Positions 8,012 to 16,903 of a stretch of 64,000 bases of DNA are shown here, one piece after another. The notes under the pieces are model-generated. The model saw only the letters and a program-made list of their open reading frames with translations. It ran no database searches and was not told where the DNA came from. Position numbers and translations under genes: made by a program. The DNA is from Flavobacterium sp. TR2 (lineage in GTDB: Bacteria > Bacteroidota > Bacteroidia > Flavobacteriales > Flavobacteriaceae): contig NZ_CP104307.1 of the NCBI RefSeq assembly GCF_025252405.1, positions 248,001 to 312,000 of the forward strand, read 5' to 3'. Each line of letters starts with the position of its first letter. Position 1 is the first letter of the stretch.

Positions 8012-10432
8012 ATGAAATTAAAATTCTTTCTGTTTGCGTTATTGGGAATAATCGCAACTGCACAGGCCCAGAATACCGGAAGTGTTTCTGGAAAAATTAC
8101 AGAAAAGTCAAACAATGCCCCAATTTCTTATGCTACAGTTTCGCTTAAAGAAAATGGCAAAGTAGTTTCTGGCGTTAATACAGATGATAACGGAGACTTT
8201 TCTTTTAAAAATATTGCTTTAAAAAGTTACACCATCGAAATTCAATACATTGGGTTTAGAAAATATATCGGTTCTGTGCTTTTGAGCGAAAACAAAAAAA
8301 CTGCTACTGTAAATGTTTCGCTTGAAGAAGAGGCGACTCAGCTTAAAGGCGTTAACATTATTAGCGAGCGCTCTACTATCGAACAAAAAATTGATAGAAA
8401 AGTAGTAACTGTAGGTAAAGATTTAACTACGGCGGGAGCTTCTGCCTCTGACATTATGAACAATATTCCTTCTGTGAATGTGGATCAGGACGGAAAACTT
8501 TCGCTTCGCGGAAATGATAATGTTCGTGTATTAATTGACGGACGTCCAACAAATATTGATCCTGCTCAGTTATTGAAACAAATTCCATCTACTTCTATCA
8601 AGAAAATTGAATTAATTACTAACCCTAGTGCAAAATACAATCCAGAAGGAATGTCTGGAATTATTAATATTATTTTGCATAAAAATGCGAATACTGGTTT
8701 TAATGGAAGCTACAGCGGCGGTATTACTTTTGGTAAAACGGCTAAATACAATCAGTCTTTAGATTTAAACTATAAAACCGGAAAAGTAAACTTCTTCGGA
8801 AACGTGGGACAAAACTTTGGAACATATCAAAACACGGGATTCATCCAAAGATTTGATGAAGATATTGTTCAAAATATAAATGTTTTGAATGATAATGATT
8901 CTTATTTATACAAAATCGGAATGGATTATCTAATCGATGATCATAATACTTTATCTTTTTACACTAACCAGAATAAATCTAATGGAAAAGGTTATGTAGA
9001 CACAGATATTGACTACAATAATGTAACTGGTTCTGATATTTCGAATATCTTTCAAAAATCAAGATATTGGGGACCAGACCAAGTTGGAACTTACAATTTA
9101 GCATACAAGCACATCTTTAAAAAAGAAGGCCATACTTTAGATTTTGAAGCCAACTACAGTGACAATAAAGAAACTCAAAACGCTTCTTTTGATACTGAAA
9201 CGACAAAAACAGACAATACTGCTGGAAATGTGTTCTATGAAGATTATTTGAAAGGAACCAGAAAATTAAGCACTATAAATGTAGATTACGTTAATCCGTT
9301 AAACGAAAAAACGACTCTTGAAGCTGGAGCAGAAGCAAGAATTACAAGAACTGAAAACGATTACATTACCGGAAATCCGTTGCTTCCTGTTGCAGACCAA
9401 ACGTCTCACTATACCTATGACACAGATATTTATTCGGCTTATGTAACATTTGGGCAAAAATTCAAAAAGCTTAGCTACCAAGTAGGTGCACGTTTTGAAA
9501 GCTATAAAGTTCAAGCCAACTTAAATTATGGCAAAGAGAAATTTGATGATGATTACATTACTTTGTATCCATCGGCTTATTTAACATACAATATCACTGA
9601 GAAAAATACTTTGCAATTAAGCTATAGCCGTCGTGTTGACCGCCCGAGTTTAGAGCAGACAAAACCTATTCGTGAATTTGCTACTCCGCTAGTTACTTCT
9701 ATCGGAAACCCAGAATTACGTCCTCAGTTTACCAACTCAGTTGAAGTTAATTATACTAAAACTCTTGAGAAAGGAAGTTTTACTGCTGGAGTTTTCGTAA
9801 GAAGCATTAATGACCAGATCAGCAGAATTTTATATCCAGATCCTACAGATGCAAGCGGGCAAAAACAGATCATGAGTTTTACAAATTTTGACCATAATAC
9901 TGCTTACGGATTTGAAATGTCATTTAATTATAAAATCACAAAATGGTGGGATATCCAACCATCGATCGATTTTTCTAGCATTGATCAATCAGGAGTTATA
10001 TATGCATTTATTCCAGAAGAAAATAAAATTGGACCAACAAATAAAACCGTTACCGTTGCTGCATTTAATGGACGTATGAACTCTAATTTCAAAGTAAACA
10101 AACGTTTAAGTTTCTTAGCTTTCGGATTTTATAGAGGCGCTACAGATGGGCTTCAAAACAACAGTCACGAAATGTACAAAATGGATATTGGTACGCGTTA
10201 TACATTGCTAGACAACAAAATGAATTTAAGTGTTCGTTTTAATGATGTCTTCAATACTATGAAATATGCTTTCGACACATTAAATCCTTATCCGCAAGCA
10301 GGTCAGTTTAAATGGGAAAGTCAAACGGTTTACTTTGGTTTGACATATAACTTTGGTGGCGGAAAAATTAAAAATCTACAGCGTAAACAAAGAGACGACA
10401 ATACTAACAAAGGCGGGGGCGGAATGTTCTAA
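8012..10432 (+). CDS. TonB-dependent-receptor-like outer-membrane beta-barrel protein
   Basis: An 806-residue exported protein. The start at 8012 is chosen because it begins a clean signal peptide (MKLKFFLFALLGIIATAQAQ); the frame is open upstream but codes only for a basic low-complexity extension. Residues about 24-105 form a carboxypeptidase-regulatory-like domain (VSGKITEKSNNAPISYATV). A reduced plug domain follows (SDIMNNIPSVNVDQDGKLSLRG, then VLIDGRP). The remainder matches the outer-membrane beta-barrel family 3 layout and contains YSRRVDRPSLEQTKP. The C-terminus is a Gly-rich tail (NKGGGGMF) after the last strand. No SusD partner is adjacent, so it is not a classical Sus pair. The substrate is unknown. 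A strong terminator follows. Confidence 0.88.
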   Translation: MKLKFFLFALLGIIATAQAQNTGSVSGKITEKSNNAPISYATVSLKENGKVVSGVNTDDNGDFSFKNIALKSYTIEIQYIGFRKYIGSVLLSENKKTATVNVSLEEEATQLKGVNIISERSTIEQKIDRKVVTVGKDLTTAGASASDIMNNIPSVNVDQDGKLSLRGNDNVRVLIDGRPTNIDPAQLLKQIPSTSIKKIELITNPSAKYNPEGMSGIINIILHKNANTGFNGSYSGGITFGKTAKYNQSLDLNYKTGKVNFFGNVGQNFGTYQNTGFIQRFDEDIVQNINVLNDNDSYLYKIGMDYLIDDHNTLSFYTNQNKSNGKGYVDTDIDYNNVTGSDISNIFQKSRYWGPDQVGTYNLAYKHIFKKEGHTLDFEANYSDNKETQNASFDTETTKTDNTAGNVFYEDYLKGTRKLSTINVDYVNPLNEKTTLEAGAEARITRTENDYITGNPLLPVADQTSHYTYDTDIYSAYVTFGQKFKKLSYQVGARFESYKVQANLNYGKEKFDDDYITLYPSAYLTYNITEKNTLQLSYSRRVDRPSLEQTKPIREFATPLVTSIGNPELRPQFTNSVEVNYTKTLEKGSFTAGVFVRSINDQISRILYPDPTDASGQKQIMSFTNFDHNTAYGFEMSFNYKITKWWDIQPSIDFSSIDQSGVIYAFIPEENKIGPTNKTVTVAAFNGRMNSNFKVNKRLSFLAFGFYRGATDGLQNNSHEMYKMDIGTRYTLLDNKMNLSVRFNDVFNTMKYAFDTLNPYPQAGQFKWESQTVYFGLTYNFGGGKIKNLQRKQRDDNTNKGGGGMF

Positions 10433-10482
10433 TCTTGTCTGAGAAGATTTTTTAAATAATTTTTGAATAATTTCTTGTAGAA

Positions 10483-10517
10483 AAAAAGTCTGGAGCTTGC
10501 CAACTCCAGACTTTTTT
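10483..10517. terminator. Bidirectional terminator
   Basis: The inverted repeat AGTCTGGAG / CTCCAGACT is flanked by A and T runs and lies between the convergent receptor gene and cutC. Confidence 0.85.
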
Positions 10518-10530
10518 TGTTTTGATGATA

Positions 10531-11202
10531 TTATAAGAAATTGCGCAATTCCTTTATTTCTTCTGGGTTCGCAATTTCAGAATTGTCTGTGATTGCAGAG
10601 GAATGATAAAAAGTCAAATCTAATTTTTCTTGCAGTAATTTTATATTTGAAGAGCGCAAGCCGCCTCCTGGCATAATTTCTATTCGATCTCCTGCCAATT
10701 CCTGAAGTCTTTCTAGTGCCATAATTCCTTCCTCCACATTTACGCCTTGACCAGAAGTCAAAATTGTTTTGAAACCGCAGTCAATTACTGATTCGAGAGA
10801 TTTTTCAGGATTTTTAACCACATCAAAAGCACGGTGAAAAGTACAAGATAATGGGTGTGCTAGATGCACTAATTCTTTATTCTGCTTTTTATTTATTTTT
10901 CCATTTTCCTTCAAAATTCCAAAAACAAAACCGTCGACACCTAGTTTTTTATATTGTTTGATGTCTTGTTTCATTTCGGTAAGTTCTTCATCCGAATAAA
11001 CAAAATCTCCTCCGCGAGGTCTTATAATGACGTGCATTTTTATATTTAAACTTTCACGGACTTTCACTACCAAAATCGAATTTGGAGTAGTTCCTCCCAA
11101 TTTCATATTTTCACATAGCTCAATTCTATCCGCACCATTTGCTTGAGCAATTAATGCAGACTGATAATTAAAACAAGCTATTTCCAGTTGATTTTTTTTC
11201 AT
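10531..11202 (-). CDS. cutC: CutC-family protein
   Basis: A 223-residue TIM-barrel protein of the CutC family, historically called copper homeostasis proteins. Conserved landmarks are EIACFNYQSALIAQANGADRIELCENMKLGG near the N-terminus, IRPRGGDFVYSDEE in the middle, FHRAFDVV and LTSGQG further on, and IEIMPGGGLRS near the C-terminus. It is slightly shorter than the Escherichia coli protein (about 248 residues) at the C-terminal end. A direct role in copper handling is not well established for the family. It is transcribed alone and no copper genes lie nearby. Confidence 0.9.
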   Translation of the reverse strand: MKKNQLEIACFNYQSALIAQANGADRIELCENMKLGGTTPNSILVVKVRESLNIKMHVIIRPRGGDFVYSDEELTEMKQDIKQYKKLGVDGFVFGILKENGKINKKQNKELVHLAHPLSCTFHRAFDVVKNPEKSLESVIDCGFKTILTSGQGVNVEEGIMALERLQELAGDRIEIMPGGGLRSSNIKLLQEKLDLTFYHSSAITDNSEIANPEEIKELRNFL

Positions 11203-11230
11203 TTTGATTTAAATAATTTTTCTCCAAATG

Positions 11231-11263
11231 AAATCTGACAGGTTTTAAAAACCTGTCAGATTT
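11231..11263. repeat. 33-base perfect palindrome
   Basis: Two 16-base arms (AAATCTGACAGGTTTT and its exact complement) flank one central base, in the gap between fabH and cutC. It lacks a T run of its own beyond the arm ends. The same geometry recurs at 23042-23074 with another sequence. Confidence 0.85.
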
Positions 11264-11282
11264 AAGCATGCAATTTATAAAA

Positions 11283-11313
11283 AAAACCTGCTCCTAAATA
11301 AGATGCAGGTTTT
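11283..11313 (-). terminator. fabH terminator
   Basis: The stem AAAACCTGC / GCAGGTTTT is followed on the minus strand by eight T residues, 29 bases downstream of the fabH stop. Confidence 0.75.
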
Positions 11314-11341
11314 AAAAAAATATAAATGTAAGATGATTATT

Positions 11342-12349
11342 TTACCACTTAATAATAGCACTTGCCCAAGTAAATCCACTTCCGAAAGCTGCTAAAACTA
11401 CCGTATCTCCAGATTTGATTTTTCCTTGTTCCCAAGCTTCTGTCAGCGCAATCGGAATAGATGCTGCTGTTGTGTTTCCGTATTTTTGGATATTATTATG
11501 AACTTGGTCGTCTGTTAATTTGAATTTGTTTTGAATGAATTGCGAAATTCTCAAATTTGCCTGATGCGGAATCAGCATATCAATGTCTGAAACCTGCAAA
11601 CCATTTGCTTCTAATCCTTCATTAATTACTTCTGCAAAACGCACAACAGCATTTTTGAATACAAATTGCCCATTCATGTACGGATAGTAGCTTTCGTCGT
11701 TTGGATCATTGTCTGCAATAATATCTGTCACCCAACGCGCGCCCATTCCTGGTGCCTGCAAAGCCAATTCTTCAGCGTGTTCTCCTTCAGAATGCAAATG
11801 AGTCGATAAGATTCCTTTTGTCAAATCTTCTTCACGGCTTAAAACTGCTGCTCCTGCTCCGTCTCCAAAAATTACCGAAACACCTCGCCCGCGAGTTGTC
11901 ATATCTAATCCTGTTGAATGAACCTCAGAACCTATTACCAAAATATTTTTATACATTCCGGTTTTAATATACTGGTCGGCAACAGAAAGTGCATAGACAA
12001 ATCCTGAACATTGGTTTCTAACATCTAATGCTCCAACTGTTCTTAAACCTAAATCTCTCTGAACCAAAACACCTGGTCCTGGAAAATAATAATCTGGACT
12101 TAATGTAGCGAAAACTACAAAATCAATATCTTCTTTGGCAACACCCGAACGCTCTATTGCAATTTTAGCTGCTTTTACTCCCATTGAAGTCGTGGTATCT
12201 TCTCCACGAATGATGTGTCTTCTTTCCTGAATTCCAGTTCTTTCCTGAATCCATTCATCATTGGTATCCATTATCTTAGACAAATCATCGTTAGTTACGA
12301 CATTGGAAGGAACATAATATCCTAAACCAGCTATTTTTGAATGATACAT
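11342..12349 (-). CDS. fabH: Beta-ketoacyl-ACP synthase III
   Basis: A 335-residue thiolase-fold enzyme that condenses acetyl-CoA or another acyl-CoA with malonyl-ACP to start fatty-acid synthesis. The catalytic triad is complete: Cys114 in RNQCSGFVYAL, His262 in IPHQANLRI and Asn292 in YGNTTAASIP. The N-terminal GLGYYVPSNVVTNDDLSKIMDT and DEWIQERTGIQERR are typical. It is slightly longer than the E. coli enzyme because of an insertion at about residues 205-225. It stands alone, not beside plsX or rpmF, so it may be a second FabH paralogue. A promoter-like TAAATTTG lies about 33 bases upstream of the start. Confidence 0.95.
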   Translation of the reverse strand: MYHSKIAGLGYYVPSNVVTNDDLSKIMDTNDEWIQERTGIQERRHIIRGEDTTTSMGVKAAKIAIERSGVAKEDIDFVVFATLSPDYYFPGPGVLVQRDLGLRTVGALDVRNQCSGFVYALSVADQYIKTGMYKNILVIGSEVHSTGLDMTTRGRGVSVIFGDGAGAAVLSREEDLTKGILSTHLHSEGEHAEELALQAPGMGARWVTDIIADNDPNDESYYPYMNGQFVFKNAVVRFAEVINEGLEANGLQVSDIDMLIPHQANLRISQFIQNKFKLTDDQVHNNIQKYGNTTAASIPIALTEAWEQGKIKSGDTVVLAAFGSGFTWASAIIKW

Positions 12350-12381
12350 AATCTATTATTATTTATTAAAAAATTGGATTG

Positions 12382-12416
12382 CAAATTTACGCATACTTTA
12401 AAATATATGTGTACAA
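12382..12416 (-). promoter_or_regulatory. Possible fabH promoter
   Basis: On the minus strand TAAATTTG (12389-12382) matches the Bacteroidota -7 consensus TAnnTTTG. A TTG at 12416-12414 gives a spacer of 24 bases, slightly longer than usual. Confidence 0.4.
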
Positions 12417-12610
12417 ATTACTATTTTTTTCGTTATTAGCAATTTAATATATTTTAATTATACAGGCACTTATCATCATTTACTTCTTGAAAAGATAATT
12501 TTGAGACATAAACATTGAAAAAAATTAAAAATCAGGCGCAAGATGTAACAACATAAAAGTATTTTAGACAAACATTTTGAATCCTATTAGAAACCCATAA
12601 AATTTACACT

Positions 12611-15022
12611 ATGAAATTAAAGGTTACGCTGTTTTTATTTTTAAATATAAGTTTTTTTTCTTTTGCCCAAGAGAATCTAACTTATCAAAAACCATCCAAA
12701 TCTATTCTTGATTTAGCCGATTATCAAAGGGCTCCTTCTGTATCAATGGATACAAAGAAAGAAAATATGCTCTTGATGTATCGCAATACCTATAAAACAC
12801 TCGACGATTTAAATCAGGACGAAGTTCGTCTTGCAGGATTAAGAATCAATCCCGTTACTAATATTTCGAGCACTGTAACTTATTTCAACAATCTTACACT
12901 AAGAAAAGTAAGCGACAAAGAAGCGGTTCAGGTTTCTGGCTTACCCGATAATCCAAAAATCGCCAATATATTGTGGTCTCCAAACGACAAAAAGATTTTA
13001 TTTTCTCATACAGCTAGTTCTGGCGTTGAACTTTGGGTTATTGATGTCGAAACGGCAAAGGCTACAAAACTTACTGAAGCAACTGTAAATGCTAATTTAG
13101 GAAATCCCTTCAGCTGGTTTTCAGACAACGAAACCATTTTAGTTAAAATGCTTCCTAAAAACAAACCTGCACTGTTAGACTCAAAAAAAGATTTGCCAAC
13201 TGGTCCAATTGTTTCTACCACTTCTGGAGAAAAATCTCAAAACAGAACATATCCCGATATGCTGAAAAACAAAAATGATGAGATTAATTTTGAAAACAGC
13301 ATTACTTCTGAATTATACAAAGTAAAAATAAATGGTGACGCTGTTTTGTTTAAAGAGGCTGCAATGTTTGCCGGAGAAAAAATTTCTCCTGACGGCAATT
13401 ATATTATGCTAACTACTATTCACAAACCATTTTCTTACGTGGTTCCATTAAACAGATTTCCTTCCAAAACTATTGTTTATGACATAAGGGGTAAAGAAAT
13501 CAAAACGGTTAACGAAGTACCGTTAAACGAAATTATGCCAAAAGGTTTTATGGCTGTCCGAAAAGGAAAAAGAGAGATGAACTGGAGAAATGACAAGCCT
13601 GCAACTCTTTTTTATGCTGTGGCTTTAGATGAAGGCGATCCTTCAAACAAAGTAGATTTTAGAGATGAAATTTTTCTTTGGGAGGCACCTTTTGATAAAG
13701 AAGCTTCATCAATGGCAAAAACGCCACAACGTTTTAGCGACATTATCTGGGGGAACGACAATTTAGCAGTTATTACAGATGAATGGTACGACACCAGAAA
13801 TACCAAAACATATTTAATAAATCCGTCTAACCCAAGTCAGCAGCCAAAAGTAATTACAGATAGAAATTCGCAGGATGTCTATTCTGATCCAGGCTTTTTT
13901 GAGACTAGAAAAAACGAGTACGGCAAATTTGCTTTGGCTATCGAAAAAGATAATCTTTACAGAATTGGAGAAGGATACACAAAAGAAGGACAATTTCCTT
14001 TTATAGATGAATTTAACTTTAAAACATTACAAAATAAACGAATTTACACTTCTCCTTATAAAGACAAAAAAGAAGATATTTATGAGATTGTTGATTACAA
14101 GTCTGGCAAAGTCTTAGTTCTTATTCAGTCCAAAACAGAATATCCGAATTACTATTTCAGAAATATTAAAAAGCAGAATAGCGTAACCCAAATTACGGCA
14201 TTTAAAAATCCTTTTGAAAGCATTAAAAACGTTAGCAAAGAAGTTATTAAATACAAACGCAAAGACGGATTGGAACTTTCGGGAACTTTATACCTTCCTG
14301 CTGGCTATGATAAAAGTAAAAAAGAAAAACTTCCTTTATTGATCTGGGCGTATCCTGCAGAATATAAAGACAGAAACAGTGCTTCGCAATCGACTCAAAA
14401 TTCTAATGAATTCACATTTCCTTATTATGGATCATTTGTGTATTGGGTTACAAAAGGATACGTTGTTTTAGACGATGCGGCTTTCCCAATTATTGGTGAA
14501 GGAACTACAGAACCAAACGACAACTTTATTTCACAATTGGTTGACAACGCTGCAGCAGCAATTGATGCCGTTGATGCTTTAGGATATATTAACCGTAAAA
14601 AAGTGGCTGTTGGAGGACACTCTTATGGGGCATTTATGACAGCTAATTTATTGACGCATTCTGATCTTTTTGCCTGTGGAATTGCCAGAAGCGGTGCTTA
14701 CAATAGAACGTTAACACCTTTCGGATTCCAATCTGAGCAAAGAAATTACTGGGAAGCTCCAGAAGTTTACAACACCATGTCTCCATTTATGAATGCCGAA
14801 AAAATGAAAACCCCTATTTTATTGGTTCACGGAGAAGCAGATAATAATCCTGGAACATTTACTTTACAGACAGAACGTTATTTTCAAGCCTTAAAAGGAT
14901 TGGGAGCTCCAGCGAGAATGGTTATTTTGCCTAAAGAATCTCATGGATATGCGGCAAAAGAAAATATTCTGCACCTGTTATGGGAACAGGATCAATTTTT
15001 AGAAAAATATCTGAAAAACTAA
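12611..15022 (+). CDS. Secreted S9-family serine peptidase, glutamyl-endopeptidase type
   Basis: An 803-residue exported peptidase with an N-terminal signal (MKLKVTLFLFLNISFFSFAQ). A large beta-propeller-like domain (about residues 60-540) precedes an alpha/beta-hydrolase domain. The catalytic triad can be read as Ser671 in GGHSYGAFMTANLL, Asp744 in HGEADNNPGT and His778 in PKESHGY. The stretch FACGIARSGAYNRTLTPFGFQ and the NNPGT aspartate loop resemble plant chloroplast glutamyl endopeptidase more than ordinary prolyl oligopeptidase. Cleavage after Glu is therefore likely but inferred. It probably acts in the periplasm or outside. It forms its own transcription unit. Confidence 0.9.
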   Translation: MKLKVTLFLFLNISFFSFAQENLTYQKPSKSILDLADYQRAPSVSMDTKKENMLLMYRNTYKTLDDLNQDEVRLAGLRINPVTNISSTVTYFNNLTLRKVSDKEAVQVSGLPDNPKIANILWSPNDKKILFSHTASSGVELWVIDVETAKATKLTEATVNANLGNPFSWFSDNETILVKMLPKNKPALLDSKKDLPTGPIVSTTSGEKSQNRTYPDMLKNKNDEINFENSITSELYKVKINGDAVLFKEAAMFAGEKISPDGNYIMLTTIHKPFSYVVPLNRFPSKTIVYDIRGKEIKTVNEVPLNEIMPKGFMAVRKGKREMNWRNDKPATLFYAVALDEGDPSNKVDFRDEIFLWEAPFDKEASSMAKTPQRFSDIIWGNDNLAVITDEWYDTRNTKTYLINPSNPSQQPKVITDRNSQDVYSDPGFFETRKNEYGKFALAIEKDNLYRIGEGYTKEGQFPFIDEFNFKTLQNKRIYTSPYKDKKEDIYEIVDYKSGKVLVLIQSKTEYPNYYFRNIKKQNSVTQITAFKNPFESIKNVSKEVIKYKRKDGLELSGTLYLPAGYDKSKKEKLPLLIWAYPAEYKDRNSASQSTQNSNEFTFPYYGSFVYWVTKGYVVLDDAAFPIIGEGTTEPNDNFISQLVDNAAAAIDAVDALGYINRKKVAVGGHSYGAFMTANLLTHSDLFACGIARSGAYNRTLTPFGFQSEQRNYWEAPEVYNTMSPFMNAEKMKTPILLVHGEADNNPGTFTLQTERYFQALKGLGAPARMVILPKESHGYAAKENILHLLWEQDQFLEKYLKN

Positions 15023-15043
15023 ATTCATAATTTGATTCCAAAA

Positions 15044-15080
15044 GTAAACCCGACAGGTTCTTAAAAACTGTCGGGTTTAC
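15044..15080. terminator. Bidirectional terminator between S9 peptidase and ABC ATPase
   Basis: The arms GTAAACCCGACA / TGTCGGGTTTAC are perfect and surround a 13-base middle that can pair partly. The element lies between convergent genes. Its core resembles the GACAGGTTTT motif of the palindrome at 11231-11263. Confidence 0.7.
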
Positions 15081-15131
15081 TATTTTAACAATTAGAAATT
15101 ATCTAATTTTTCTAATTGACACATTCCCTAA

Positions 15132-16082
15132 TTATAAATAATTCAAAGCTAAAAACACTTCTTGTTCGAGTGGCAAATCGATCTCGCTTTCAAAGAAGAT
15201 CAACTGTCTTTTATAAACAGTTTCTATCAAATAATGGCTTCCTCTAAAGTATGTTCTCCTAATTTTCACCATCAATCTTGACTCTGAAACCATTTTAAAC
15301 TGATGCGGATAAACCAACGTCTTATGAGTTTCGTCTGCATAGGACAACAATAAATGAGTCGGAATTTCATTTACTTCACCAAACAGAGAGGCAACATATT
15401 TAATTTGCGGATCTTCATATATTTTTGCAGGATCATCTTTTACCAAGACTTCCCCATTTCGCATCACAATTGCCTGATCTGCAAAAGACAAAGCATCTGT
15501 ACTGTCATGCGTTGCAATAATACAGGTAATTCCCTTCTGTTTTAAGTAACGGAATAAATTACGGCGCAACGCATTTTTTCTAAAAGCATCGATCTGGCTG
15601 AAAGGCTCGTCAAGCAAAATCACTTCTGGTTCTAAAGCCAAAACCCTTACCAAAGCCACTCTTTGCTGCTGTCCTCCACTTAAGAATTTTGTCTTCACAT
15701 TTGAGAACTGATCCATCTCTACCATTTCCAATAATTCTTGAACACGAAGTTTTTTCATGTTGGCGAAACCGTTCGATAGAAACTTACCTACGTTTTCTGC
15801 AACCGTTTCATAAGGCGATAAATCAAAATCCTGTGCCAAATATTTCATGTAAGGCATTCCAGGAATCAAATTGAATCTTGGGCCCAAAATCGGTTTATCA
15901 CCATAAAAAATCTTTCCTTCGTCTAGATCGTATAGTCCGTATATAAGCTTGAGCAGCGTACTTTTTCCACAGCCACTCTCACCAATAATGGCAATATTCT
16001 GACCTTTTTCAATAGAAAAAGAGATGTTTTTTATAACGGGGCTTTCGGTGTACGAAAAAGATATATTTTGTATGTCGAGCAT
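15132..16082 (-). CDS. ABC transporter ATP-binding protein (orphan)
   Basis: A 316-residue ATPase. Walker A is GESGCGKST (34-42), the signature LSGGQQQRVALVRVLA starts at residue 134 and Walker B VILLDEPFSQID lies at about 154-165, followed by the switch His in IIATHDSTDAL. The domain layout (ATPase of about 230 residues, then a C-terminal domain of about 85 residues) recalls the PotA/ThiQ/ModC importer ATPases. No permease or binding protein is adjacent. The partner must be encoded elsewhere, or the protein has another role. A good promoter lies directly upstream. Confidence 0.88.
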   Translation of the reverse strand: MLDIQNISFSYTESPVIKNISFSIEKGQNIAIIGESGCGKSTLLKLIYGLYDLDEGKIFYGDKPILGPRFNLIPGMPYMKYLAQDFDLSPYETVAENVGKFLSNGFANMKKLRVQELLEMVEMDQFSNVKTKFLSGGQQQRVALVRVLALEPEVILLDEPFSQIDAFRKNALRRNLFRYLKQKGITCIIATHDSTDALSFADQAIVMRNGEVLVKDDPAKIYEDPQIKYVASLFGEVNEIPTHLLLSYADETHKTLVYPHQFKMVSESRLMVKIRRTYFRGSHYLIETVYKRQLIFFESEIDLPLEQEVFLALNYL

Positions 16083-16101
16083 GAGTTGTAATATGAGACG
16101 T

Positions 16102-16132
16102 CAAATTTACAATGTTTAATTTCTAAAGTCAA
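16102..16132 (-). promoter_or_regulatory. Promoter of the ABC ATPase gene
   Basis: On the minus strand TTG (16132-16130) is followed after 20 bases by TAAATTTG (16109-16102), a match to the Bacteroidota TTG-N-TAnnTTTG promoter. It lies 20 bases before the start codon. Confidence 0.6.
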
Positions 16133-16133
16133 A

Positions 16134-16165
16134 AAAAAGCTGCTTCAATTATGAAACAGCTTTTT
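16134..16165 (-). terminator. Terminator of the ompA-like gene
   Basis: The stem AAAAAGCTG / CAGCTTTTT is extended by TTC/GAA across one mismatch and followed by T residues on the minus strand, 23 bases after the stop codon. Confidence 0.75.
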
Positions 16166-16188
16166 TTATATTTTATTTTGTCTTGAAA

Positions 16189-16884
16189 TTATTTTCCAGC
16201 TTCCGCTTTTGCGTCATTTACCATTTTGTCGTTTGCTGTAATTGAGAATTCAACACGACGGTTTTGCGCTCTTCCTTCTGGAGTATCATTTGTTGCAATT
16301 GGATCTGCAATACCTAAACCTGAAGTTTTGAAACGGCTTGCTTTTAATCCTTTAGAAATTAAATAAGCCTGAACAGAAGCAGCTCTCTGACCAGAAAGCG
16401 TTAAGTTGTACTCTGGTTTACCTGTATTATCTGTGTATCCAAAAATCTGAATATCAGTATCTCCGTATTCAGTAAATACTGGAACCAATTTATCTAAATT
16501 TGCTTTTGCCTGAGTTGTCAAAGTTGATTTGTTAGTATCAAAACGAACCGCATTTTCATTTAATGTCAAGTGGATTCCTTCACCAACTCTTTCAACATCT
16601 GCACCTGGTAAAGCCTGATCAATTTCACGAGCTTGTTTATCCATTTTATTTCCAATCAAAGCTCCAGTCCCACCCCCTACAGCAGCACCGATCGCAGCTC
16701 CTAAGGCAGCGTTTCCGCCTCTTCCAAGGTTGTTTCCTAAAATACCACCAATAACACCACCTGCTACGGCACCAATTCCAGCTCCTTTTTGTGTATTATT
16801 TGCATTTTTTACTGAATCACAACTTGTAAAAAAACTAGCTAATACCATTAAACTACTTAATCCTAAAACCGTTATCTTTCTCAT
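16189..16884 (-). CDS. OmpA-family lipoprotein with glycine-zipper domain
   Basis: A 231-residue outer-membrane lipoprotein. The lipobox ends in FTSC with Cys22. Residues about 33-85 are Gly/Ala-rich helices of the glycine-zipper type (GAGIGAVAGGVIGGILGNNLG). Residues about 105-218 are an OmpA C-terminal peptidoglycan-binding domain, with IFGYTDNTGKPEYNLTLSGQRA and NRRVEFSI carrying the conserved Asp and Arg that contact diaminopimelate. This is the YiaD-like arrangement. It tethers the outer membrane to peptidoglycan. It follows the lipocalin-like gene by 19 bases and is very likely co-transcribed with it. Confidence 0.92.
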   Translation of the reverse strand: MRKITVLGLSSLMVLASFFTSCDSVKNANNTQKGAGIGAVAGGVIGGILGNNLGRGGNAALGAAIGAAVGGGTGALIGNKMDKQAREIDQALPGADVERVGEGIHLTLNENAVRFDTNKSTLTTQAKANLDKLVPVFTEYGDTDIQIFGYTDNTGKPEYNLTLSGQRAASVQAYLISKGLKASRFKTSGLGIADPIATNDTPEGRAQNRRVEFSITANDKMVNDAKAEAGK

Positions 16885-16903
16885 TTTTTATCCCTTTAAA
16901 ATA

